Assembly: GCF_963676685.1 (NCBI RefSeq)
Contig: NC_092348.1
Span: forward strand, 24,961,386-25,025,385
Length of the DNA: 64,000 nt
DNA from: Mytilus edulis
Lineage: Eukaryota; Mollusca; Bivalvia; Mytilida; Mytilidae
Direction of reading: 5' to 3'
This document shows positions 37,207-49,263 of the stretch, piece by piece. A model generated the notes under the pieces. It searched no databases. It saw only the letters and a program-made list of their open reading frames with translations, and was not told where the DNA came from. Positions within the stretch are counted from its first letter, which is position 1, and every line of letters starts with the position of its first letter. The translations under genes and the position numbers were made by a program.

Positions 37207-40200
37207 CTAATAATAGTAACAGTAGTGAAGTTGCGTGTTTCTTGTCCCAGACTTAAAAGGATGGCTTCCACTGACGCTGTTTGCATTATTGTTGTCTTCG
37301 TCATCAGTCATCACGTACTCCTCTCTTACGTTCATCCCAATCACTCTTTGACAGCTTGACGTAATTCTCAACAGGTAAAAAGGTCGACTAGTTGGAAGCC
37401 TAATGGCGCCACTGTAGGACCCATCAGACCTGTATAAATAGAGTACACGGATGACATTGACATTTTGCTTAACGATCATTTTTCCCTTTCAATGTAATTT
37501 AAAGCGTGTCGTGAGCATATAATTTGTATCACTTATACGTTTCAGATTATATTAAAAAGTATACATTTTGTATCTTGATAAATTTTTACTGTCTTTTTTA
37601 AAACATTTAAAAAAAAGAACATTTTTCAACTCCTTTAAGAAAGCAAATTCATTATGTAAATCTAATGCATATGGTCAGAAAACAATTGCCATGTGTTAAT
37701 GAAAAATTTAAAAACTAAATAAATAGACTTTCTGTATGTGCCTGTCCAAAGTCAGGAGCCTGAAGTTTTAGTCTTTGCTTAATGTGTGCCATACTTGTAT
37801 TTCGTAAATTATTTTGTTCTAAATTAGGCCGCTAGTTTTCTCAATTGAATTGTTTTATATTTTACAAGTCGGCATCTCTTATAGCCGGTTATACGGTATG
37901 TTTTGTTTTATCTAATATGTTGTTGAAAGTCATACGATTGTCTATAATTGCTTACATCCACTTAATTTGAACTTAGATAGATAGTTGTCTCATTGGTAAT
38001 CGTATATGTACCACATCTGCTTATTTTCTATATTAATAGTTACCAAAAGTACCAGGCTTATAATTTGATACGGCAGACGCGCGTTTCGTCTAATTAAGAC
38101 TCAGAAGTGACGCTTAAGATCAAACGAGTAAGAAAGCCAAACATGTACAAAGTTGAAGACCATTGATGATCCAAAATTCAAAAATGTTACTGCTAAGATT
38201 ATATATGCCTGGCATAAGAACATCCTTAGTTTATATTCTTAGAAATAGATAGATACCTGCAACAGTAATTTATTCTGGTATTTCTGTTGTATGTTCCACT
38301 CGGAAGTACTCCACCTTTGTCGTTAGCATTATTAGAATCCTCATCATCCCAATAAATACTTCCGGTCCTAAATCCTACAATAAACTAAATGTTTACTTCT
38401 TTCAAAACAAAACTTTACGACGAAAGAGATGATTGCGGCTTCCCAATAGTGATTTTTTGGGAAGATGAAATCATCACATCGTAAATTTTAAGGACGCCAT
38501 CACGAGTTGGTTCACCATTATGGAATATCTGTTATATAGATGATATCGGGTATGTTCCTTATGTCGTAACTACAATCCGGTTCCCTTTTCACGAATGTGA
38601 CCTACCAAATTAGACTTTTAACCTTTATTTGTGATATTTTTATCGATTGTGTCTGTTTGTTTTGTTCACGGATCATTATCAACATTATCAAATTTGACGC
38701 GACTGTCGACCAAGTGAGAGATTTAGCGCTGTAAAAACAGGTTCAATCCAACATTTTCTACATTTGAAAAAACCTGTACCAAGTCAGGAATATGACAGTT
38801 GTTGTCCATTCGTTTGATATGTTTTATCCTTTGATTTTGCCATTTGATTAGGGACTTTCCGTTTTGAATTTTCCTCTGAGCTCAGTATTTTTGTGATTTT
38901 ACTTTTTTTGTATATGTTACATAGAATAAAGGCGGCTGTATATTAAGCCATGAAGTTCATCTCCGACCAAAGAAGTTTTCATGTGATTAATAAACTCACG
39001 ATCGATACCAGGATTAAAATGCGAGTTTAAAGACAAATACTTAATTAGGTTTTCTGCATTTGTTATAATATTGTGTGTTTTGTTAAATAAATTCATGTAC
39101 GGCTGAGAATTAACTGGTTAAAGTAATATAATATTCTTGAAGACATCTTGGTCATGTTTGTCCGTCTGAGATTCATGTACTGTAAATAGCTGACGAAATA
39201 TCGTATCTCGAAGAAATATCAGAAATGGTCACATTATTGAAGAGTTGAATACCCAGTAAATTATTATGGAAATTTTTGAAATTAATATATTGATGAACCA
39301 TGAATGAATAGATAACTGAAATAAAACTTATATGAATGGGAAAATAACAATCAATCAATCAAACAATAAATTAATCATTGAATCAATCAGTTAATGAAGC
39401 AATCAATCAACCAATTATCCAATAATTGAATAAATGATTGAACGAATAAACAAACAAATGATTGATTTAAACAATACTTATCAATCAAAATCAATCAATT
39501 TTAGAATTACTCATCTCTTGAAAGGTAAATCGTACTGAGCTGGTATAATATATTAAATAAAAATAAATCATTTTCATGTGCGATGACATGCGTATAAAGT
39601 CAAATATCTGATACGTACCAGAAGGACAGTAGAAGCCATATTTGAGGATACAGTAGTTCCCTTTCGGCCATGATCCTGACCCACTGTATGTGGTTTTGGT
39701 ACAGTAGTACATCTTTGTGTTCCTACCAAAGGATCCTAAAAAAATAATAACAGATGCAAAATAACCTTTTTCCAATGACCGGTATACAGATGTATTGTCT
39801 GGTGTTTAAATTATTATCTTGTAAATCAAATGGATAGAGAAACTGTGTTCCGAAAAAAAGAAGAAGATAAAAACCGAAAGGAAAACAAGATAACAAAAAA
39901 ATTGGTGCTGATCAAGTTTTTCAAACTGTTATTTGTTTTACTTAATCAAAAAAATTTACCTTTGATCACCTTTGCTTGATTATAAAAAGTAAATTGACAA
40001 GACAAATTACTGACATAATGTGTAAGAATATTCGGTCGAAATAAATACATATAAAAATCTGGACAGCTTACCTGCAAAGTGATGAGGACTGCTCACAGAA
40101 TTTATATTATTTTTATCTTCGTTGTCTTAGTATCGCCATCCTGTTTGCCAGTTCAACGGGCATCCAGATTGTGGCTTTATTAAGGTATATGTACCAGGAG

Positions 40201-40639
40201 GCCAGCTTACTGCAAAATGATAATTATAAAAGAAACTAATACAATGTTTAATTCAAATTACCGTCATACATGCACGTAGATTTGTTCACATTATCCAGGG
40301 AATTTATTATACATGCTCTATTACAATTCATTTTGAAAAATAAATTACATAAGCAAAATGAATGTTTTGTCATAAAATTTACTTAATTGATGCATATAAC
40401 TAAACTATAGTTATTTGAAGTCGGGTGGTAATTCGTCTCATGGCAAAATATTCAGTTTGTTGATTGTGGCCATTATCCGGTAGAGGTAGAAGTAGAAGTC
40501 TCATTTGCAATCATACCATATCCATATCGTTATATTCAATTATTCAAAATATATTATATATAAATACAAACATATGCAAAATGTAATTACCTGCCATAAC
40601 TGATTGAAAAGGGAAAAACAACGTCCATGTAGACATCAT
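37207..40639 (-). CDS. Apextrin-like (ApeC domain) secreted protein, with one in-frame stop
   Basis: Exons 40639-40591, 40209-40072, 39735-39619, 38374-38257 and 37429-37207 all have AG/GT borders and agree in phase (645 bases, 215 codons with stop). Signal peptide MMSTWTLFFPFQSVMA, then a single ApeC domain. Landmarks: SWPPGTYTLIKPQSGCP, then DNEDKNNINSVSSPHHFAG, SFGRNTKMYYCTK, SWPKGNYCILKYGFYCP, SIYWDDEDSNNANDKGG, NRNTRINYCCRSDGSY, and the end RNTQLHYCYYY. ApeC proteins are secreted or perivitelline; amphioxus and mussel members are linked to peptidoglycan binding and antibacterial defence. The only defect is TAA at codon 44 (40127-40129) where family members have a Gln in WRYQD, so one C-to-T change would explain it. 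It is a very young pseudogene, a polymorphic null, or a sequencing error. Everything else looks maintained. Confidence 0.88.
37815..38030 (+). repeat. Family B dispersed repeat
   Basis: AGGCCGCTAGTTTTCTCAAT, GTTGAAAGTCATACGATTG and AGTTGTCTCATTGGTAATCG; intron 4 of the ApeC gene. Directly adjoined by the hammerhead repeat at 38040. Confidence 0.7.
38040..38230 (-). ncRNA. Hammerhead repeat with damaged core
   Basis: It aligns with 5946-6195 (ACCAGGCTTATAATTT, CGCGTTTCGTCTAATTAAGA, AAAGTTGAAGACCATTGATG). On the minus strand stem II and GAAA are intact and stem III is CGCGCG. However the core reads CTTCTGA in place of CTGATGA, so self-cleavage should be lost. The GUC cleavage site remains. Confidence 0.7.
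38400..38915 (+). mobile_element. PLE family 1 fragment joined to a family A repeat
   Basis: 38400-38620 holds remnants of KLYDERDD and the GRHHELVHHYGI region, then TTCCTTATGTCGTAACTACAA of the family 1 tail. 38630-38915 is a plus-strand family A repeat (GCGACTGTCGACCAAGTGAG, CCTGTACCAAGTCAGGAATA, GATTTTGCCATTTGATTAGG). Intron 4 of the ApeC gene. Confidence 0.65.
39340..39480 (+). repeat. AATC-type simple repeat
   Basis: Imperfect runs of CAATCAATCAA / GATTGA in intron 3 of the ApeC gene. Confidence 0.7.
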
Positions 40640-41960
40640 CTTTAATCAAATAATCTGAGGTCTTGTGGGCTATAAAATATGACAATAATATTATATACAT
40701 GACTAACATACAATGGGTGTACGCTAAATAGACCTTTCTTTAGTGGTTATAAATGTTTACATTTTCCATGAAACGTAGATGTTCATTATGGAGAGAGTAT
40801 ACCGATGTTAGTAACACTTACAAGAATATTAATTCTTAATCATCTATACAAAAGAAAGAATGTATATCTGTGGAAAAAATACGAGTTATCATTGAATTTT
40901 AACCACCCAGCTTAGACTTCAACACACATGAAACATTATAGAGATAACAAAAATTATCAAAAAAGTATTTGATAGTACAACCGACCACACCAACCACTAA
41001 TCACCGACTTTTTCTATAAGACAGACAACCAAGAACAAAGAACAGTACACAGTCCATAACTATAGTATACTAATAGTGATTAGCCGACTATACGGTATGA
41101 TTTTTCTCATTGCCGAAAGCCGTACGGTAACCTATACTCGCTGAAATCCTATTCATTTTAACTTTAGCACCAAATGTTTAGTTGTCTCATTGGCAATCAT
41201 ACCGCATCTCCTTATTTCTATATAAAAATGCGCAAGATATGATGAGTTTGAAAAAAAACCTTCATATAAAAGAAACTGAATTATAAAGAACAAATATCGC
41301 TTAAATTTTAAATGAGTAAAATGAAAATTCAATGCTTACAAGACTTCCAGACAGTAATTTGTTTTGAATTTGAAGTTTCTTATTTTATACTATCATTAGG
41401 GGATATTGGACCAATGAAACTACAGATAAAAATCCTTGTTTGTTTCTAGATCTATGTCGACAATTTGTTTGGCCCTGCACCAAAAGTAAGTTGTAAGATA
41501 AGTACACTGAGGTGACTCAAACTGAGTGAAGGTCAAGACTAAATACGGAGAAATAATAATTATAATAAAAAATGATACTTTGAAAGAAGTCTGAAATGAA
41601 AATAAATGAGAGTTTTGATGGAGTTTACAGAATAGTGATTAATAGGCAAACATAAAGGGCAAAAAATCTAAAGAATACTGAAAATAAAAATAAAGAATAC
41701 AGAAAAATTTTGTACTAAATTAAAAAAAAAAAAAAAAAAGAAGAGTCAAATAACAAAAATACAGATTTCGAAGGGAAATTCAAAACGAAAAGTCATTAAT
41801 AAAATTGCAAAATCAAAAACATAACAAACGAACGATCGGAACAACACGTGATGGTACAGACATAACCTTAATTATGTAGAAAAAGGTAAATTCAACCTGG
41901 CTTTATAACTATCTAGACCTCACGCTTGTATGACATTCGCATGGAATACATACCATTATA
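40260..41960 (-). repeat. Segmental duplication, right copy (intact reference)
   Basis: Uninterrupted counterpart of 29540-30265 plus 34126-35400. It carries the ApeC leader exon, a family B repeat (41090-41225), and promoter plus 5' UTR exon. It enters a minus-strand family A repeat at 41745. It gives the empty sites for the two insertions in the left copy. Confidence 0.85.
41340..41389 (-). promoter_or_regulatory. Promoter and 5' UTR exon of the ApeC gene
   Basis: TATAAAA at 41389-41383 is followed by a short exon ending at 41340 with donor GTAAGC. The leader exon begins 0.7 kb downstream, right after an AG. The box and exon are conserved in the left copy at 34806-34855, which supports function. 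Confidence 0.65.
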
Positions 41961-43110
41961 TTGACAATGTGGGACACTGGAACAATAGGTAAACAAATAA
42001 TTTTGGAACAATAGACAACATTATGTTATAATCTTAATCACTTCAAACAGAAAACTAGACTGAGTTAAAAAAATAAAAAAAAAAAAAAATTTAACAAAAA
42101 TGGCATTTACATTTGAAGAAACTATTTAGAAAAAGTATATGAATAAAACGGAAACAAAATAAAATCAAAGCACTGTAAGCGCTGCAGGCAGTTAACCAAA
42201 AACCAAGGCAAACATAATTATGAAAACTGTCGCAATGTTGCTTCAATTTTTTTTTTAAATTTAAAAGAACAAACATTAAACATTCATATATTGAACATTT
42301 ATGCTCATTTAATGAATTAATCATTAAGGCAAATAATTCATATTTTCTCAAGGTTTTCAAAAGCAACGCATATATCAGGTATATATTTTTCATGGTCATG
42401 AGTCTGCAGTGGTACAAGTTCGCAATGATTGCAGTTCAGTTGTTCTAGTTGATAGTTAACGTTGGTATTAGTTGACTGTTAGTAGTTCAAGTTGACTTTA
42501 GTAGGAGCTAGTTAATGTATGAATGGACTTGCTTCCCTGGAAGGAAAACTGAGTTTGTGTTCTACAGTACAAAAGTTATGAGTCGCAAATCAGACAAATG
42601 TTTACTACTTCAGGGATCAAAGGTGAGGTCTGACTGACCTGCCCATAGTAAATGTAAATGACCCCCACCTTCACCGTAGGTCCATGATGCCTAAGTTTGG
42701 AATAAAATGACAGGTAATTATAAAACAGTTGGTCAAATATTCTTGGGCTTGAAATATATGGGTTTTTTTAAATGAGCCAAATTAAAATGAACATTTTTAT
42801 AGGACCAGAAATAATTCATAATATAATTAAGGTAAATTCTTTAAACCTACTCATTTTTTTCCATCAATGAAATTTTATAATAAACATGAAATAATTGTAA
42901 CTTAATGCTATTATGAAGTCTCCCAAACAAAGCTCTCTTAACTATTCATTCCCATGATCGCCTGACATTGGGCAAAGTCTAGTACACATTGGTTAGGTCT
43001 AGCAAAGTGATATGCATTTGTGACGCCTATGAGATTGACCTTGTATGTCATTCAATCTTTTTGAAATGACAAACGGGAATGAATATGGTTTTGAAGTTAG
43101 TATCTCAATC
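41960..43110. other. Gene-free spacer
   Basis: Family A extension (GCAATAGACAACATTATG, ATCTTAATCACTTCAAAC) to about 42050, then AT-rich sequence. I see no supported gene; the open frame at 42091-42417 on the minus strand is not convincing. Confidence 0.45.
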
Positions 43111-43114
43111 TTTT

Positions 43115-44460
43115 ACAAGTTCTCAAAACACACACAAGAGGGGATGGGGTGACCCTAGGGACTACCCCTATATTTCATTTGGTTTTTTATATTGTCCCAT
43201 ACATGAATATATATGGTTTAGGGTGGGAATCTCGACCGTTATCTAGTTTTCAAACAGGATAAGGTGGGTGACCCCCAGGGACTCCCCTTATATTTCATTT
43301 GATTTGTTTTATTGTCCAATACATAAATGTATATGGTTGAGGGGTGGGGATCTCATCTGTTTCCAAGTTATCAAACAGGAGGAGGTAGGGTGAACCTAAG
43401 GACTCTCTCTATATTTCATTTGATTAGTTCTGTTGTCCCATACATGAAGATATATGGTTTAATTTAAAGGTTGGGATCTCGACTGTTTCCAAGTTCTCCA
43501 ACAGGAGGGGTGGGTGACTGCAGGGACTCCCCTATATTTCATTTAATTTAGAGGTGGGATTTCAACTGTTTCCAAGTTCTCAAACAGGAGGGGTGGGGTG
43601 ACCACAGGGACTCCTCCTATATTTCATTTGATTTGTTATATAGTCCCATACATGAGTATATATGGTTAAGGGGTGATGATCGCAACTGTTTCCAAGTTCT
43701 CAAACAGGATGGTGTACAGTGACCCTAGGGACTCCTCCTATAATTCATTTGATTTGTTATATTGTCCCATTCATGAATGTATATGATTTAAGGGTGGGGA
43801 TCTCGACCGTTTTCAAATTCTCAAACATGAAGGGGTAGAGGTGCACCACACACTCCACCTATATTTCATATGATTTGTTATATTGTCCCATACATGAATT
43901 ATATGGTTTAGGGGTTGGGATCTCGACCGTTTCCAAGTTCTCAAAGAGGAGGGGTGAGGTGACCCCCAGGGACACCCCCATATATTTCATTTTATTTGTT
44001 ATATTGCTACATACATGAATATAAATATATGGTTTATGGGTGGGGATCTTGATCTCAAACAGGAGGGGTGGGGGACTTGGGGAACCCCTATATTTCATTA
44101 GATGTATTATATTTTCCCATACATGAATATATAGACAATAGACAATATTTATTAGCACAAACACATTTACATTTTAGAAATGGTTATGGCATACAAAATT
44201 TAGACAATTTAACTGACAATAGTTAAACTGATAATTATGTTAGAGTGACAGTGGTGTTCACAGCGAAGAAAAAAAGACTATAAAAGTCTAAAATACCCTA
44301 GGGACTTCCCCTATATTTCATTTGATTAGTTATATAGTCCCATACATGAATGTATATGGTTGAGGGTGGGGATCTCATCTGTTTCAAATTTATCAAACAG
44401 GGGGGGGGGGGGGGGGGGGTAGAGTGGCCCAAAGGACTACACCTATATATCATATGGTTT
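43115..44460 (+). repeat. About 122-bp satellite array with an inserted retroposon tail
   Basis: About ten units share GGGACTCCCCTATATTTCATTTGATTTG, TATTGTCCCATACATGAATATATATGG, GGGATCTCGACCGTTTCCAA and TCTCAAACAGGAGGGGTGGG. One unit (about 43523-43607) is shortened. 44134-44285 interrupts the array with a different sequence (GACAATAGACAATATTTATTAGCA, GGTTATGGCATACAAAATTTAG) that looks like a retroposon 3' end in reverse orientation. A G-run of about 20 lies at 44400-44419. Confidence 0.8.
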
Positions 44461-45156
44461 GCTCACATTCAGGTATCATCTAATCTAGTCGCACTATTGT
44501 GAAAATAAAGTAAGAAACTTCCAGCTATTCAACTGACCCATCAAAATTGAGAAAAAAAATACCCATTGAAATTGCAGTAATATATTTACACTTTAAAAGC
44601 ATCTAACATGCATTATCAACATTTATCACTGATAAACAAAATTTATACTGTCACCAGGAACATATATATATTGTTAGATATACTGTTCCCAGCTGTCACA
44701 TTGTATTGGATTTTGACATTAAAATTTGTCAACAAGTAATTTTGAGTTTCTGTACAAAATATTTTCTTCTTTTTCTTTCTGTTACATATATCTTTTGGTT
44801 TTCAATTCTAGTGTCTATATGTATTTACCATGCATAGATGTACTTTGTCAACTGTCTGGATTTTTTTTAGTTGATCGCCAAAACCCGGAATTACCCTTAT
44901 CCGCTTCCGGAATCGGATCCGATATTGTAATTGTGTTCTCAAGGCATCCATGTTGTTTTCAATGTTGTTTTTGTCAGTCAGATACAATTTTACTCGAATT
45001 TACACATTATTGTCGGCGATTTTCTGTATAAAGCCAGCGGTTGAACAAAATGAACATCGCTGTCATGAATAATAATGATGAAAATAAGTTTTGAGATCGT
45101 TTATTTGGAGACTTTGGTAAAAAGATTTGCGAAGTTATCTTTTATTTTCTTTCAAG

Positions 45157-45278
45157 CGGAATGTCCGTCGGGCATGTCGGGTGTAGCTAGTAACCAAGTT
45201 GAAAGTCCGACTGCAAAAGTGGTAGGTCGCGGACCTCGGATCACCGATAATTTGAACCTCGGCCTCCAAATTGAAAAG
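45157..45278 (+). CDS. Probable first coding exon of an unknown gene
   Basis: A strong acceptor (ttttattttctttcaag) precedes an open frame with ATG at 45174 encoding 35 residues (MSGVASNQVESPTAKVV, then GRGPRITDNLNLGLQIEK) and a phase-0 donor GTACGA. The segment is CpG-rich and GC-rich against its surroundings, as for 5' exons. An upstream non-coding exon may end near 45116 (TTTG/GTAAAA). I do not recognise the protein and no later exon was found before the PLE at 45918. An upstream ATG in another frame (45162) gives a short leader frame. Confidence 0.45.
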
Positions 45279-45917
45279 GTACGAAAATTTCGTCTTCCAA
45301 TTGAAATTGCCGCCATCAGCATGACATGATGAACAGTTGAACTTATTCTAATAGACTTCTGAGGTAGTTAACTACGTATTGACGACAAACAATATTCCTA
45401 CGACTTTTGCCATTTGGGAAATCTAAACTACTTGTGTTTAGAGATTTTCGGCGATTAAATATTTCATACATTTGTTCTTTGATATCTTAGCCAAAAGCTC
45501 ATGGGATAATAAACTACATAAGGATTCCTAATGTGCTCTACTTCCTATGTGCAACTTCAAAACTTTTGGGTGGTTCGACGATCATTTAAGGTTTATCTGG
45601 TCATATTTTTTGTAATCCAGAATTAAAAGTATGAAAAAACTGTTCAATTAGTTATAAATAACATAATATTCAGCTAGCAATGGCACGCATGTTTTGGGTA
45701 GAACAAAAATCTAGGGTGCTCGCATAAGGCAGCTTAACTGCCTTAAAATATCATAGCACCATTACACATTGGCGGTTAATGTAAATACGCCGCCATTGTG
45801 TTATTATGCTATGGTAAAATTATATTACAAAACATTATATTACAGAATGGAATTATTTTGTAAAAAATACTTCCGTTCTCCATTTAAACTGTATACCTTA
45901 CAAATCATACAGAGTCG

Positions 45918-46780
45918 AGGAGAAAATATACCGACGAGGATATCACTGCCATGCTGGACTTTTTAATTGACAACATATTTGTCGAATTTGGAGGTTTGGT
46001 CTTCGAACAGACTATTGTAATCCCAATGGGTACCAATTGCGCTCCTCTACTTGCAGATTTGTTTTTATATTCCAATGAGGCAGAATTTATCCAAGGGCTT
46101 GTACAGAAAGGAGAAAAGAAATTAGCCCAGTCTTTTCATTTCACCTTTTGGTATATTGATGATGTACTGTCCCTTAATAATAATAGATTCAGTGATTACT
46201 TACATTTAATATATCCAAGTGAACTTGAAATTAAAGATACTACCGACACAGATAAATCTGCTTCATATTTAGACCTTTTTCTCGAAATGACTACTGGTGG
46301 TAGGTTGAATACCAACATTTATGACAAACGCGATGATTTTAATGTTCCTATAGTCAACTTTCCATTTCTGTGTAGCAACATCCTAGCGGCACCAGCATAT
46401 GGAGTATATGTGTCTCAATTGATACGTTACTCAAGAGCTAGCTCAAAGTACGTTGATTTTGTTGAACGATGAAAACTGCTTTCTCAAAAGTTGCTAAGAC
46501 AGGGCTTTAAATCAAATTAAGTTCATCACTCAAGCAATTTTACGGTCGCCATCATGAGCTGATTGGCCATTATGACAAAAGTGTGTCAGAAATCATATCG
46601 GATATTCTTCATCAGTCATAATAACCTTCCATCATTACCGAAATGAACAAAGAAATAACATGACGGGTGCCGTATAAAGTGCAGGAAATGCTTACCCTTC
46701 CGGAGCACCTGATTTCACTCCCGGTTTTTAGTGGAGTTAGTGTTGTTTCTTAATTATTATCTATAACTGTTGATGTAAAT
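45918..46780 (+). mobile_element. PLE family 1, 5'-truncated and broken
   Basis: It starts within YTDEDITAMLDFLIDN. The open frame 45951-46472 has VIPMGTNCAPLLADLF (motif B), FWYIDDVLSL (motif C), NIYDKRDDFNVPIVNFPF and YGVYVSQLIRYSRA. TGA after FVER (46470) breaks it, followed by a shifted remnant to about 46620. The tail has ATGACGGGTGCCGTA, CTTACCCTTCCGGAGCACCTG. It differs by many substitutions from 17417-18352, so it is an older or separate subfamily. Confidence 0.75.
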
Positions 46781-47139
46781 GTCCATGGTTTTGTGAGTCT
46801 TTGTTTACTCCTTGGTTTTGATTGTTATTGTCTTAACACAAAATTATTTTCTTTTACCTGTGTTCATATTTCTATTTAGCTGCTTTTGTTCAGTTATTAT
46901 TGCTTTTTCTAAAATTGTTTAACATCTCACAACAGCATACTATTATTGCCTTTATATATTTTATTTTTATCTTTTGATAAGTTAAGCCATTTCAATTGAT
47001 ATTTTATAGAGTGCCTTTCTATATTTTGAAGTTACGCTAATGTTTCAGATTAGGGTGAAGGTTTGTACCTTTTCAAACGTTTAAACTCGCTGCATTAGTT
47101 TGCATCTATCAGGAATCTGAAGTTCAGTAGTTTTTTTTA

Positions 47140-47310
47140 TATAGATTAGACCTTTGTTTTTTCCGTTTGAATGGTTTTACCCTAGTCAAATTTGGGGCCC
47201 TTTATAGTTTTCTGTTCGCTGTGAGCCAATGCTCCGTGTTGAAGACCGTACTTTACTTTTACAAATTCTGACGTGGACAAAGGGTTGTCTCATTGGCTCA
47301 CATACCATAT
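47140..47310 (+). repeat. Diverged family B repeat
   Basis: CCGTTTGAATGGTTTTACCC, GTGTTGAAGACCGTAC and GGGTTGTCTCATTGGCTCAC. It is intermediate between family B and the PLE family 2 tail in wording. Confidence 0.65.
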
Positions 47311-47319
47311 ATATGTATA

Positions 47320-48290
47320 GACAGTAAATGTTAAAAAGACACATACAAAGAGTCGGGAAATGTATAACTTACATACTATGTGTGTGTTGGAGGGGTTCAT
47401 GTTCTGAGATGACCGCTTATGTTAAATTAGAGGTATAAGTCTTAAAATGAGGCGAAGAAAACTGTTTCTGTTGGGTTTTTTTAATTTCTAGTTCTGAAGG
47501 ATAATATATTAATGAATCCAAATCAGACAAATTTGGATTTCTAGTGGAAAGAATATTTATCAATACATCTGTACATGACATTAAATGATCTGGCTTCTTT
47601 GATCTTACATTATATGTGTCTAATGGAACACCGATTCATGAGAAAATAATAAGAAGTTGAAAAGGAAAGGAAAGGCAAACAGTTCGTTCCCATAGGAATG
47701 GTTCTAGAAACTTAAGGAATAAAGAAATGAGGAAACCCATCTAGATATACAATAGTCGTCAAGTGAATAATTAGGCACAAGTTAGATATTTCGATAGAAA
47801 ACACATCTTGCTGATTATCTCAATAAAAACGCACAGTAAAACTCAGTTGAAAGGAAGTCCGAGTTCTTTTATCTTACTTGTAGAAACCTTTTAGCATTTC
47901 TATTTTATCTTTTCAGCTCAATACCTTATTTTCTCCTTGTTTATAGGAACATATTATATCGTTTATATCACTTTAATCACAGTGTCGTTTCCCGACACGC
48001 ACCAATGGCCCTAGAAAAGTTGGAAAACCAAATCCGTTACAGAATAAAAAGCGAGGAAAACAAAAATCGAAAAGTTGTAACAAACCTATCTTACGCCATC
48101 CATGCCTATATAAAGACAGAGAAAACATCAGTGTTTCGAATGCTATGAATGTTTTGTGACCAGTATATTAAAAGAAAATGACCCCGTAACAAGACATCAT
48201 GCTATTAACATTGCAATAAAAAAGGTATATCCATGGTTTACATAAACACATTTTATAGATAATAAGAGAGGATTAGTGACGGGATAAGGG
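47320..48290. other. Gene-free spacer
   Basis: AT-rich with no supported gene or recognised repeat. Confidence 0.4.
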
Positions 48291-48296
48291 CTGATT

Positions 48297-49260
48297 TTAA
48301 ATATAATCTGCTATTTTGTCACTTCGCAGCAAAAACAACTTATTCCTGGAATTGATTCGAAGATTTATGATTAAAACAAAATCTGAAAAATAAATATTTT
48401 AGTGTAAAAAGACATTGAGAGCAACCTTCACAAAGATGGCCTATATTTACCGGTATCAGGAAACTCGGATAACATGTGGTTTGTAAAGTTACCGACAATA
48501 ACAAATATATGTTTTTCCATCATCCGCATCTAATACTTGATACAACAAAATTCTTTCCGCTTTATCTAAAATTGTAAATTAATTTATGTCAAGAACAGTC
48601 CATGTTGTGCGTAGATAAAAAGTGAAATATATAGGGCCTTTGTAGGAAAGGAAATGTTGTTCCATCATCCGTATCCAACAATTGATACAACAAAATACTT
48701 TCCGCTATATCTAAAATTGTAAATTAATATACGTCAAGAACAGTTCATTTTGTGCGTAGAGTGAAATATATATATGGGCCTTAGTAGGAAAGGAAATATA
48801 AAACAATCTATGATAATGCTATGCGATGCCCGAAACGTATAGCAAATAATTAATAATACTATCAATGATGCCGAATATTAGACAGTAAACATAATAGAAT
48901 ATTATCAAAGTTGCTCAAAGGTATACCGGTTTCAATGTCACAGGCAAATTATTAAGAAGCTAAATAACAAAAATACAGAACAACAAGGAAATTCAAAACG
49001 GAAAATCCTTTATCAATGGCAAAATCAAAAATTCAAGCACGTCAGAGGAATGGGAACAATCGGTCATATTTCTGATGGCACAGACAGTATTACCTTATGC
49101 AGAAAATTATGGATTAAACTTGGGTGGATATCTATCTAAACCTCTCACTTGTATGACAGTCGCATGGAATATATACATGTACCAAATATATTGACAACAA
49201 TGCTTGAGCAATACAAACAGATACAATAGGTAAAAATGTCAAATATTTGGACACAGCAGT
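48297..49260 (-). repeat. Long dispersed repeat block, copy 2, with internal duplication
   Basis: Matches 36000-36700. A segment of about 150 bp (TCCATCATCC.TAT.CAAC through AGTGAAATATATA.GGGCC) is present twice, at about 48515-48650 and 48656-48785. A minus-strand family A repeat follows (48955-49200). Confidence 0.65.
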
Positions 49261-49263
49261 CAA

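Noticed and set aside
43859..44164. Minus-strand frame of 101 codons with repeated IPTHKPY-like words
   Set aside because: Translation of the 122-bp satellite.
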